The notes under the pieces: generated by a model
Told to the model about the DNA's origin: nothing
The model's input: the letters and a program-made list of their open reading frames with translations, nothing else
Database searches by the model: none
Assembly (NCBI GenBank): GCA_028712915.1
Contig: JAQTPJ010000065.1
Location: 1-5,723 of the forward strand
Reading direction: 5' to 3'
Source: Candidatus Omnitrophota bacterium
GTDB taxonomy: Bacteria; Omnitrophota; Gorgyraeia; Velamenicoccales; JABMQK01
DNA length: 5,723 bases
Shown: positions 1 through 5,723 of the stretch, in pieces
How the letters are laid out: every line of letters starts with the position of its first letter
Position numbering within the stretch: position 1 is the stretch's first letter
Made by a program: the position numbers and the translations under genes

Positions 1-302
1 AACGAAGAGCGGCTGGAATGGCTTTTTATTATAGGAAGGATTATTACCATGTTGTGCTTCCATATCACCTTGCCTGTAAGGATAGTGTAACTGTCTATGG
101 GAGCAATCTTATTGTAATCAAACTCTATGCGCAGAGGGCAATCGAAGGTGGCGGGGTAAATGTCGACCATACCGCCGTTACGGCTAAAATCCCCTTCTTC
201 CTGCGCGCTGTTTTGCCTGCGATAGCCAAAGTCCACAAATGTGCACAGAAGCAAATCCAAATCAATAGTCTGGCCTTTATAAATCTTTAAAGACTTAAAC
301 AT
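1..302 (-). CDS. mfd: Mfd-like protein, N-terminal part (UvrB-interaction domain), cut by left window edge
   Basis: The minus-strand frame opens with ATG at 302-300 and stays open for 100 codons to the window edge, so the 3' end is missing. Residues about 11-91 align without large gaps to domain 2 of E. coli Mfd (from memory, around residues 134-214), the UvrB-like region that contacts UvrA. Visible landmarks are FGYRR (25-29), EEGDFSRNGGMVDIYP (35-50; compare HGEYATRGALLDLFP in E. coli), PLRIEF (56-61) and ILP near 88-90. In full Mfd this domain precedes the RNA-polymerase-binding and helicase modules, which would lie beyond the edge. An in-frame TAA at 311-309 excludes an upstream start, so domain 1a is absent. 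The Shine-Dalgarno signal is weak. The gene starts 38 bases after secDF and is probably cotranscribed. It could instead be a short stand-alone UvrB-interaction protein. The domain call is fairly sure; the gene name is provisional. Confidence 0.62.
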   Translation of the reverse strand, partial: MFKSLKIYKGQTIDLDLLLCTFVDFGYRRQNSAQEEGDFSRNGGMVDIYPATFDCPLRIEFDYNKIAPIDSYTILTGKVIWKHNMVIILPIIKSHSSRSS

Positions 303-340
303 CGGTATTTAGCAGGAATCTCTACGGAATTTTAGCGATA

Positions 341-2518
341 TCAATTTCTGCCGCGACGGTGAAATGCAACCACTAAAGGAGTTGCTATGAAAATAGTGGA
401 ATACGAACCCACAATAAATCCTACCAGAAGCACAAGCGCAAAACTATTAAGCACTTCTCCGCCGAATAAGAATAAAGATAAAACAACCAAGAGGGTAACC
501 AAGGAAGTTAATATCGTACGCGATAGCGTCTGATTTATCGCGGCGTTGACTATTTCCGTCAGTTTCGCTTTATGCATCTTCTGCATTAATTCGCGGACTC
601 TGTCGTATATAACAATAGTATCGTTTATAGAATAGCCTGCCAAGGTCAACAAAGCCGTTATAATCAAAAGGTCTATCTGGCGGTTCAAAAACAACAGTAT
701 CCCTGTGGCGACTATTACATCGTGTATAAGGGCAATGACTCCTCCGACGGCAAAATCTATATGTCTAAACCTGAAAGCAACATATATGAGAATTCCTATG
801 AGCGACCAGATAATCGCCAGTATAGCCTTGGATTTTAACTGCCGACCAACAACAGGGCCTACATTTTCAATCCTAAGTATCTCGAAATTATTATCAGGCA
901 GGCTCTTTTTAAGCTGCTCCTGGACCAATTTTGAACTATCAGAAGCCGTGCGCACGACTATTTCATTGCGGTTGTCTTTAAATTGCTGAATAGAAGCATC
1001 CTCCAACCCCGCTTCCTTAAGGGATTTTCTTACATCTTCTACTGAAATTGGTTTACTAAAAGAATATTCCTGAAGCTGCCCACCGGCAAAATCAATACCC
1101 AAAGCATCCTTGCCTTTCATAAAGAAAAGGCCAATACTTGCGATAACCATCACCAGCGAAACCATGACAAAAAAATTCTTTACCTTTATAAAATCAATAT
1201 TCGTCGGCCTAAACATCTGAAGCATAGGCAGGCTTTTGAGCCTTCTGTTAAAATTAAGGATTAATTCGAGTATTACTTTGGTTACAAATACGGCGGTAAG
1301 CATGCTGGCGATAAGACCTACTGATAATGTAACCGCAAAACCCCTTATGGGGCCTGTCCCGAACTGAAATAAAAAGAACGCGGCTATGAGAGTAGTCAAG
1401 TTAGAATCCATAATCGCTGACAATGCTTTTTGATAACCTATGTTAATCGCTGTCTGCAGCGGACGGCCGATTTTTAATTCTTCACGAATCCTTTCGTTAA
1501 TCAATACGTTGGCGTCTACAGCCATACCTAAAGTCAATATAATACCGGCTATGCCTGGAAGCGTAAGCGTTACATGAAACATGCCCAGGTAGCCTAAAAT
1601 CATAAGCAAGTTAAGCATTAAAGCTATACATGTAACTACTCCGGAAACTAAATAATACATAATCATAAAACCAAAAACCAAGGCCATGCCGATTAAAGAC
1701 GCCTTTACTCCGGCGTCTATAGAATCCCTTCCTAATAATGGGCCAACCGTTCTTTCTTCGGCTATAATCACAGGGGCCGGCAGAGAGCCTACGCGTAAAA
1801 CCAAGGCTAAGTCTTTTGCTTCTTCAACGGCAAAACTTCCCGTAATTACAGCTTCACCCGACGGGATAGCTTCATTAATGCGCGGCGCTGAATAAACTTT
1901 ATCATCAAGGACTATGGCAAGCCTCCTGCCTACATTCTCGGATGTTATCCTGGCGAACTTTCCTGCGCCTTCAGCGTTAAATTTAAGCCCGACTATGGGC
2001 TGGCCAAAACCGCCCTGGTCGAATTTAACATCAGCATTAACAAGGGTATCGCCCCGCATCAATGTCTCTGACTCTAAAAGAATCGGTTCTTTATCCAGCT
2101 GTTTTAATTCATAGCCTTCTATAACTTCTCCAGATTTAATCCTGGAAAGTTTATCTAAATCAGCAGAGACTAATTTAAACTCTAATACTGCCGTACGGCC
2201 GATTAATTCCAAAGCCCTTTCCCTGTCGGTTATCCCGGGTAACTGCACCACAATCTGATTCTCGCCCTGCAGTTGTATGGAAGGTTCTTTAACGCCGAAT
2301 TCATCAATTCTGTTTCGGATTATCTCCAGCGCCCTCTCAGAAGCGTCTTCTTTTGCCTCTGCCGGAAGACTGGAAGTATCAACCTGCAAAACCAAATGCA
2401 TGCCGCCCTGAAGGTCCAAGCCCAGATTTATCCTTTCGTTCAAAGGAAAGGCGTAAAAACACATAACAACTATAACCGCTGCTATTACGGCAACCTTTAC
2501 GAGTAAATTCGTCTGCAT
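341..2518 (-). CDS. secDF: Fused protein translocase subunit SecDF
   Basis: This 725-residue inner-membrane protein joins SecD and SecF in one chain. It uses the proton gradient to help pull secreted proteins from SecYEG on the outer face of the membrane. The SecD half runs to about residue 430: first membrane helix about 7-24, NLGLDLQGG at 31-39, a large periplasmic head to about 265, then five helices including GMAVDANVLINERIREE (331-347). The SecF half follows: helix about 448-467, GIDFAGG at 474-480, a smaller head, and five helices including GYSINDTIVIYDR (628-640). D335, D633 and R667 match the proton-path residues D340, D637 and R671 of Thermus SecDF by motif and spacing. The length fits fused homologues (about 735 residues in Thermus and Bacillus). 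The ATG is preceded by AGAGGG eight bases upstream, within the end of yajC. No disruption is seen. Confidence 0.98.
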   Translation of the reverse strand: MQTNLLVKVAVIAAVIVVMCFYAFPLNERINLGLDLQGGMHLVLQVDTSSLPAEAKEDASERALEIIRNRIDEFGVKEPSIQLQGENQIVVQLPGITDRERALELIGRTAVLEFKLVSADLDKLSRIKSGEVIEGYELKQLDKEPILLESETLMRGDTLVNADVKFDQGGFGQPIVGLKFNAEGAGKFARITSENVGRRLAIVLDDKVYSAPRINEAIPSGEAVITGSFAVEEAKDLALVLRVGSLPAPVIIAEERTVGPLLGRDSIDAGVKASLIGMALVFGFMIMYYLVSGVVTCIALMLNLLMILGYLGMFHVTLTLPGIAGIILTLGMAVDANVLINERIREELKIGRPLQTAINIGYQKALSAIMDSNLTTLIAAFFLFQFGTGPIRGFAVTLSVGLIASMLTAVFVTKVILELILNFNRRLKSLPMLQMFRPTNIDFIKVKNFFVMVSLVMVIASIGLFFMKGKDALGIDFAGGQLQEYSFSKPISVEDVRKSLKEAGLEDASIQQFKDNRNEIVVRTASDSSKLVQEQLKKSLPDNNFEILRIENVGPVVGRQLKSKAILAIIWSLIGILIYVAFRFRHIDFAVGGVIALIHDVIVATGILLFLNRQIDLLIITALLTLAGYSINDTIVIYDRVRELMQKMHKAKLTEIVNAAINQTLSRTILTSLVTLLVVLSLFLFGGEVLNSFALVLLVGFIVGSYSTIFIATPLVVAFHRRGRN

Positions 2519-2535
2519 ATGCTAATCCCTCTTTC

Positions 2536-2820
2536 TTATTCTGCTTTCTTCTTTAAATAGGCGATTGAATTCTTTTCTACCTCTATCTTTACGTTATCAT
2601 CAACCCTCAACATAAATGTCTTTTCTTTCACGTTAACTATCGTACCGTGAATACCGCTGTTGGTTACCACCTCATCGTTCTTCTTTAAACTGTTGATTGT
2701 ATCTTTATGTCTTTTCTGCTCCTGCCTTTGGGGCCTGATTAAAACAAAATAGAAAATTATATAAATTATGATAATAGGCATCAACATGCTGGAAAACGGG
2801 CTCTGATTAGCTGGATTCAT
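2536..2820 (-). CDS. yajC: Preprotein translocase subunit YajC
   Basis: This 94-residue single-pass membrane protein belongs to the YajC family, the small partner of SecDF in the Sec holotranslocon. A hydrophobic segment spans about residues 12-28, rich in Ile and Phe. It is followed directly by the family's RPQRQEQKRHK stretch (29-39), then the small cytoplasmic domain with NDEVVTNSGIHGTIVNV (48-64), matching the usual 'GDEVVT.GGI.G.V' motif. The C-terminus is lysine-rich. The length is typical. The start is supported by GAGGAGA six bases before the ATG. The stop codon lies 17 bases before secDF, the standard yajC-secD order, and the secDF ribosome-binding site lies against the yajC end, so the two are probably translated from one message. 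Confidence 0.97.
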   Translation of the reverse strand: MNPANQSPFSSMLMPIIIIYIIFYFVLIRPQRQEQKRHKDTINSLKKNDEVVTNSGIHGTIVNVKEKTFMLRVDDNVKIEVEKNSIAYLKKKAE

Positions 2821-2826
2821 TTTGTT

Positions 2827-2831
2827 CTCCT
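2827..2831 (-). promoter_or_regulatory. Shine-Dalgarno site of yajC
   Basis: On the minus strand the sequence reads GAGAGGAGAACAAA immediately before the ATG, giving an AGGAG core six bases from the start. It fixes M1 as the yajC start rather than the internal methionines at residues 12 and 14, and shows that yajC can be translated independently of rpsP, 57 bases upstream. Confidence 0.8.
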
Positions 2832-2852
2832 CTCAATTACGACACAACTTAT

Positions 2853-2874
2853 ACCTGCCTGCCCTCAGGCAGAT
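2853..2874 (-). repeat. Inverted repeat / hairpin in the rpsP-yajC gap
   Basis: On the minus strand CTGCCTG, a 4-base loop AGGG, and CAGGCAG form a perfect 7-bp GC-rich stem (plus-strand arms 2855-2861 and 2866-2872). A flanking U-G and A-U pair would extend it to 9 bp in RNA. It begins three bases after the rpsP stop codon. The downstream side reads TATAAGTTGTG, with no run of T, so it does not look like a standard intrinsic terminator. It could protect the 3' end of an rpsP message, weaken read-through into the sec genes, or be one copy of a dispersed short palindrome. The structure is seen directly; the role is not known. Confidence 0.6.
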
Positions 2875-2877
2875 TCA

Positions 2878-3132
2878 TTAAGCTATGTTCTTATTTAATT
2901 TTTTATACAAACTGGCTACTGTATCGCTTGGCTGAGCGCCTTTGCTTACCCAATAGTCATATCTTTCTTTGTTGATCTTTATAGAAGCCGGGTTTTTATT
3001 GGGTTCGTAATAACCGATTTCTTCTACAAATTTGCTGTCGCGGGGATTTCTTTGGTCCGTTACCACAACGCGAAAATTATCCCTGCCACTGGCTTTACTT
3101 GAGATTCTTCTCATCCTAATCCTTACTGCCAT
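2878..3132 (-). CDS. rpsP: 30S ribosomal protein S16
   Basis: This 84-residue basic protein is S16, a structural protein of the small ribosomal subunit that helps 16S rRNA fold. It begins with the family signature MAVRIRMRR, continues with FRVVVTDQRNPRDSKFVEEIGYYEP (about 20-44), and ends with the conserved WVSKGAQPSDTV block (61-72). The length is normal. Compared with Bacillus S16, the loop before FRVVV carries two extra residues (SSKASGRDN replaces the usual GAKKRPFY-type stretch). The ATG has a near-perfect Shine-Dalgarno site. The gene ends in TAA followed at once by in-frame TGA. The usual downstream partners rimM, trmD and rplS are absent; yajC follows instead, and trpE lies upstream. 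Confidence 0.98.
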   Translation of the reverse strand: MAVRIRMRRISSKASGRDNFRVVVTDQRNPRDSKFVEEIGYYEPNKNPASIKINKERYDYWVSKGAQPSDTVASLYKKLNKNIA

Positions 3133-3136
3133 CTTT

Positions 3137-3143
3137 CCTCCTT
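3137..3143 (-). promoter_or_regulatory. Strong Shine-Dalgarno site of rpsP
   Basis: The minus strand reads AAGGAGG four bases before the rpsP ATG, the best ribosome-binding site in the window. It sits in the 20-base gap after the trpE stop codon, as expected if S16 must be made at a far higher rate than the biosynthetic enzymes encoded upstream. Confidence 0.85.
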
Positions 3144-3152
3144 GATTTCTAA

Positions 3153-4646
3153 CTATTGCTTATTGGTTAAGGCTTCTATTAATGCCTTTGCTTTATTCTG
3201 TGTTTCTTTATATTCTTTTTCAGGTATAGAATCCAAAACTATTCCTGCTCCTGCCTGAATATAGCAGAAGCCTTTCTTTATAACAACCGTTCTTATAGTG
3301 ATACAAGTATCCAAATTCCCGGAGAAACTGAAATAGCCTACGCATCCTGCGTAAGGTCCGCGGCGCAGATTTTCCAACTCATCTATTATCTCCATTGCCC
3401 TTATCTTAGGCGCTCCGGAAAGAGTACCCGCAGGGAATGCGGCAGATAAAGCATCGAACACATCATATTTTTTGTCCAATTTCGCTACAACCGAACTAAC
3501 TATATGCATGACGTGAGAATACTTCTCGACAGTCATAAAATCCTTAACTTTGACAGAGCCTTTTGCGGCAACCCTGCCCAAATCGTTTCTTCCTAAATCC
3601 ACAAGCATTATATGCTCCGCCTTTTCTTTCTCATCTTTCAAAAGGTCGCTGGCTAAACTGGCATCCTGAGATTCATCTTTGCCGCGCGGCCTTGTGCCGG
3701 CAATCGGCCTCGTCTCAATCAAGCCGTTCTCGCAGCGTATGAGCATTTCCGGGGAAGAACCCACAATAGCAAAATCCTTTAATTTAAGATAATAGAGATA
3801 CGGAGAAGGATTTATAGAACGTAACCGCCTGTAGATATTAATGGGGCTGTCTTTTAGTTTTACCTTGAACCTCTGTGAAAGCACAACCTGTATTGCATCG
3901 CCTTTTCTGATATATTCCTTTGCCTTGCTAACAATATCGCAAAAAGACTTCTTGGATAAATTCGAATTTATGGCTCTGGACCGGCGTTTTGTTTTTACAG
4001 CCAATTCCTCAATCTTTGCCTGCCTGGATAAAGATAAAGCTAAACGCCTTATATTTTTTATGCCGTCTTCGTATGCTGACTTCAGCCTGGTCTTATCTTT
4101 GATATGCACATTGGAAATAATTTTTATCTTATGCTCCAAATGGTCAAATACCATAAGATTTTTTGACAACATAAAAACCATATCGGGCAACTTCAGGTCA
4201 TCTTCATTTTTATCGGGGATCTCTTCAAAAAACCTCACCATATCATAAGAAACATAACCCACAAACCCGCCTGTAAAACGCGGCAAGCCTTCGACGCTTA
4301 CGGCCTTATACTGCGAAATTATTTTCTTAACCTCATTTAAAGGATTGGTCTTGGTCGAAAATACCTTTTTCTTAGGCTTAGCCGAATCAAAATCAATAAT
4401 CTCTACAAGGCGGCCTTTGCTTTTAATAACCGCTGAAGGGTCTGACGACAGAAAAGAATACCTGCCTATCTTTTCCTGGCTCTCTGCAGATTCAAGCAAA
4501 TACGCATAATCGCTATTATGAATTTTCAGAAAGCTTGATACCGGCGTCTCTAAATCCGCCAATAGCTCGGCATAAATCGGCACCAAATTGCCCTTCTTGG
4601 CCAATTTAGCAAAAGCCTTAAAATCTGGTTTTATGATATAATCCAT
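3153..4646 (-). CDS. trpE: Anthranilate synthase component I
   Basis: This 497-residue cytoplasmic enzyme converts chorismate to anthranilate, the first step of tryptophan synthesis, using ammonia from glutaminase partner TrpG. The N-terminal region (about 20-170) carries LLES at 50-53 with following GRYSF, the element that binds feedback-inhibiting tryptophan. The C-terminal chorismate-binding domain (about 230-490) has GDAIQVVLSQRF (249-260), ETRPIAGTRPRG (311-322), HIMLVDLGRNDLGR (345-358), SHVMHIVSSV (377-386), FPAGTLSGAPK (404-414) and QAGAGIVLDS (464-473). Alanine in PIAGT, where PabB proteins have lysine, plus LLES favours TrpE over PabB. The length is typical. The ATG lies two bases after the hisI stop with no evident Shine-Dalgarno sequence, so translation is probably coupled to hisI. 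No trpG or other trp gene is in the window. Confidence 0.95.
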   Translation of the reverse strand: MDYIIKPDFKAFAKLAKKGNLVPIYAELLADLETPVSSFLKIHNSDYAYLLESAESQEKIGRYSFLSSDPSAVIKSKGRLVEIIDFDSAKPKKKVFSTKTNPLNEVKKIISQYKAVSVEGLPRFTGGFVGYVSYDMVRFFEEIPDKNEDDLKLPDMVFMLSKNLMVFDHLEHKIKIISNVHIKDKTRLKSAYEDGIKNIRRLALSLSRQAKIEELAVKTKRRSRAINSNLSKKSFCDIVSKAKEYIRKGDAIQVVLSQRFKVKLKDSPINIYRRLRSINPSPYLYYLKLKDFAIVGSSPEMLIRCENGLIETRPIAGTRPRGKDESQDASLASDLLKDEKEKAEHIMLVDLGRNDLGRVAAKGSVKVKDFMTVEKYSHVMHIVSSVVAKLDKKYDVFDALSAAFPAGTLSGAPKIRAMEIIDELENLRRGPYAGCVGYFSFSGNLDTCITIRTVVIKKGFCYIQAGAGIVLDSIPEKEYKETQNKAKALIEALTNKQ

Positions 4647-4648
4647 TA

Positions 4649-4987
4649 TTAAATTTTTCTATAGAAACAACTATATTCTCCGGTGTGGCAGGCAACTCCT
4701 TTTTGCCTGACTTTAATCAAAAGGCAATCCATATCGCAATCGTAATAAATACCTTTTACAAACTGAAAACAACCCGATGTCTCGCCTTTAATCCAGAACT
4801 TTTTACGCGAACGCGACCAAAAACAGGTCTTGCCTTCCTTAAGGGTAACCCTTAGCGATTCTTTGTTCATATAGGCGACCATGAGCACTGCTTTGGTTTT
4901 ATAATCCTGGATTACCGTCGGGATCAAGCCGTTCTGGTCGAACTTTAATTCATTAACGTTAAATTTAATCTTCAGTTTTCTTTTCAT
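4649..4987 (-). CDS. hisI: Phosphoribosyl-AMP cyclohydrolase, HisE domain absent
   Basis: This 112-residue cytoplasmic enzyme opens the adenine ring of phosphoribosyl-AMP, the third step of histidine synthesis. The family motifs are present in order: [16 protein letters not shown] (57-72), [10 protein letters not shown] (81-90) and [12 protein letters not shown] (97-108). D83, D85 and D87 are the expected Mg-binding aspartates; C84, C100 and C107, with spacing 16 and 7, are the expected zinc ligands. The protein ends just after the last motif, so the pyrophosphohydrolase (HisE) domain of bifunctional HisIE proteins is missing and step two must be encoded elsewhere. The ATG overlaps the hisF stop as ATGA; an AAGGAG lies 13 bases upstream inside hisF. 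No other start codon is available in frame nearby. Confidence 0.97.
   Translation of the reverse strand: MKRKLKIKFNVNELKFDQNGLIPTVIQDYKTKAVLMVAYMNKESLRVTLKEGKTCFWSRSRKKFWIKGETSGCFQFVKGIYYDCDMDCLLIKVRQKGVACHTGEYSCFYRKI
4984..4987 (-). other. ATGA stop-start overlap of hisF and hisI
   Basis: The minus strand reads ATGA: the hisF stop TGA shares bases with the hisI start ATG. This is the standard arrangement for translational coupling, which would help keep the two histidine enzymes in balanced amounts. Confidence 0.9.
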
Positions 4988-5723
4988 AAGCGCACATTCA
5001 CTCCTTCTCTTTTTAAATATTTCTTGATTTCTCCCACTGAATATTCGCCATAGTGGAAAATTGAAGCGGCCAAAGCCGCGTCTGCCTTGCCTGCAGTTAA
5101 AACATCCTTAAAGTGTCTTGGCTGGCCAGCGCCTCCGGAAGCGATTATGGGGATATTTACCGCTTCGCTTATCCTTCTGTTTAATTCAACATCATAGCCG
5201 TCTTTCGTGCCGTCAAAATCCATGCTGGTAAGCAATATCTCCCCCGCGCCCTGCCTCTGCGCTTCTTTCGCCCATTTGACAGCGTCTTTTCCTGTAGGCG
5301 TCCTTCCGCCGTTTATATAAACTTCCCACTTCTTATTCCTTTTATTATCCACTACGCGCCTGGCGTCAATGGCTACAACAATACACTGGCTGCCGAATTT
5401 CTTCGCTGATTCCTTTATAAGTTTCGGGTTTTTTACTGCGGCGGTATTGATAGAAATCTTTTCCGCGCCAGCGTTCAATAAATTCCTGATATCGCTCAAA
5501 TTCCTTATGCCGCCGCCAACAGTAAAAGGCATGAAAACATTCTCAGCGGTTCGGCGCACTATGTCGATAATGATATTACGTTTCTCGTAGCTGGCGGTGA
5601 TATCTAAAAATACAAGCTCATCGGCCTCCTGCTTTTCGTATGCCTTTGCGCACTCAACAGGGTCTCCTGCGTCGCGAAGCTTTAAGAAACGCACGCCCTT
5701 TACCACGCGGCCGTCTTTTACGT
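4984..5723 (-). CDS. hisF: Imidazole glycerol phosphate synthase cyclase subunit, 5' end cut by right window edge
   Basis: HisF uses ammonia from HisH to turn PRFAR into imidazole glycerol phosphate and AICAR, linking histidine and purine synthesis. It is a (beta/alpha)8 barrel. Visible motifs are VKDGRVVKG at the edge, [45 protein letters not shown] (with the catalytic Asp matching Thermotoga D130), [20 protein letters not shown] (containing D176), IIASGGAG and [14 protein letters not shown]. The C-terminus GVNVRL is typical. The reading frame runs off the right edge: the first full codon matches Thermotoga residue 12, and the split codon ending in AC matches catalytic D11. About eleven residues are missing. 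The GTG at 5706-5704 is an internal valine of VVKG, not the true start. The complete protein would be about 256 residues, the usual size. Confidence 0.97.
   Translation of the reverse strand, partial: VKDGRVVKGVRFLKLRDAGDPVECAKAYEKQEADELVFLDITASYEKRNIIIDIVRRTAENVFMPFTVGGGIRNLSDIRNLLNAGAEKISINTAAVKNPKLIKESAKKFGSQCIVVAIDARRVVDNKRNKKWEVYINGGRTPTGKDAVKWAKEAQRQGAGEILLTSMDFDGTKDGYDVELNRRISEAVNIPIIASGGAGQPRHFKDVLTAGKADAALAASIFHYGEYSVGEIKKYLKREGVNVRL

Noticed and set aside
18..290. Plus-strand open frame of 90 codons
   Set aside because: It lies antisense to the Mfd-like gene, has no recognisable domain, and the minus-strand frame here matches a known domain. It is a shadow of that gene.
705..2506. 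Several plus-strand frames of 66-94 codons across secDF
   Set aside because: All are antisense to a complete, well-conserved secDF and contain no recognisable motif.
2853..2874. Intrinsic terminator after rpsP
   Set aside because: The stem is good, but the downstream side lacks a T-run, and yajC with its own ribosome-binding site follows on the same strand.
2845..2877. Possible promoter for yajC-secDF, with TATAAG (2854-2849 region, minus strand) as -10 element
   Set aside because: The hexamer about 18 bases upstream (TGAATC) is a poor match to TTGACA and overlaps the hairpin, so the support is too weak to annotate a promoter.
3841..4248. Plus-strand open frame of 135 codons, the longest antisense frame
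   Set aside because: It is fully inside trpE, shows no family motif, and its serine/phenylalanine-rich composition is what the complement of lysine- and glutamate-rich codons gives.
3153..4646. PabB (aminodeoxychorismate synthase) instead of TrpE
   Set aside because: The active-site motif reads PIAGT rather than the PabB-type PIKGT, and the tryptophan-binding LLES element is present.

Overview
This window is one compact block of bacterial housekeeping genes, all on the minus strand, so transcription runs from right to left. In that order it holds hisF (5' end cut by the right edge), hisI, trpE, rpsP, yajC, a fused secDF, and the start of an Mfd-like gene cut by the left edge. The gaps are a 4-base ATGA overlap (hisF/hisI), 2 bases (hisI/trpE), 22 (trpE/rpsP), 57 (rpsP/yajC), about 17 (yajC/secDF) and about 38 (secDF/Mfd-like). 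This looks like a single long transcription unit. I see no convincing promoter or intrinsic terminator. The only notable non-coding structure is a perfect 7-bp inverted repeat in the rpsP-yajC gap. No RNA genes, mobile elements or CRISPR arrays were seen.

The right part (3153-5723) is amino-acid biosynthesis. HisF makes the imidazole ring, HisI is a cyclohydrolase without a HisE domain, and TrpE is the chorismate-using subunit of anthranilate synthase. The middle (2878-3132) is ribosomal protein S16. The left part (341-2820) is the accessory Sec machinery: YajC plus a single-chain SecDF that keeps the proton-relay residues. The far left (1-302) begins a protein whose first 90 residues match the UvrB-homology domain 2 of transcription-repair coupling factor Mfd. 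An in-frame stop just upstream means the usual domain 1a is missing.

The DNA is moderately AT-rich, with good Shine-Dalgarno sites for rpsP and yajC. Fused SecDF, a short YajC and genes for histidine and tryptophan synthesis indicate a free-living bacterium. The mixed gene order (his, trp, rpsP, sec, repair) is not one I know from model organisms. It is compatible with an uncultured lineage such as Omnitrophota (OP3), but that is a low-confidence inference from gene order and protein style, not something the window proves.

Apart from the N-terminally short Mfd-like gene and the unusual neighbourhood, the window reads as ordinary core genome. I found no evidence of a new defence, mobile or signalling system.
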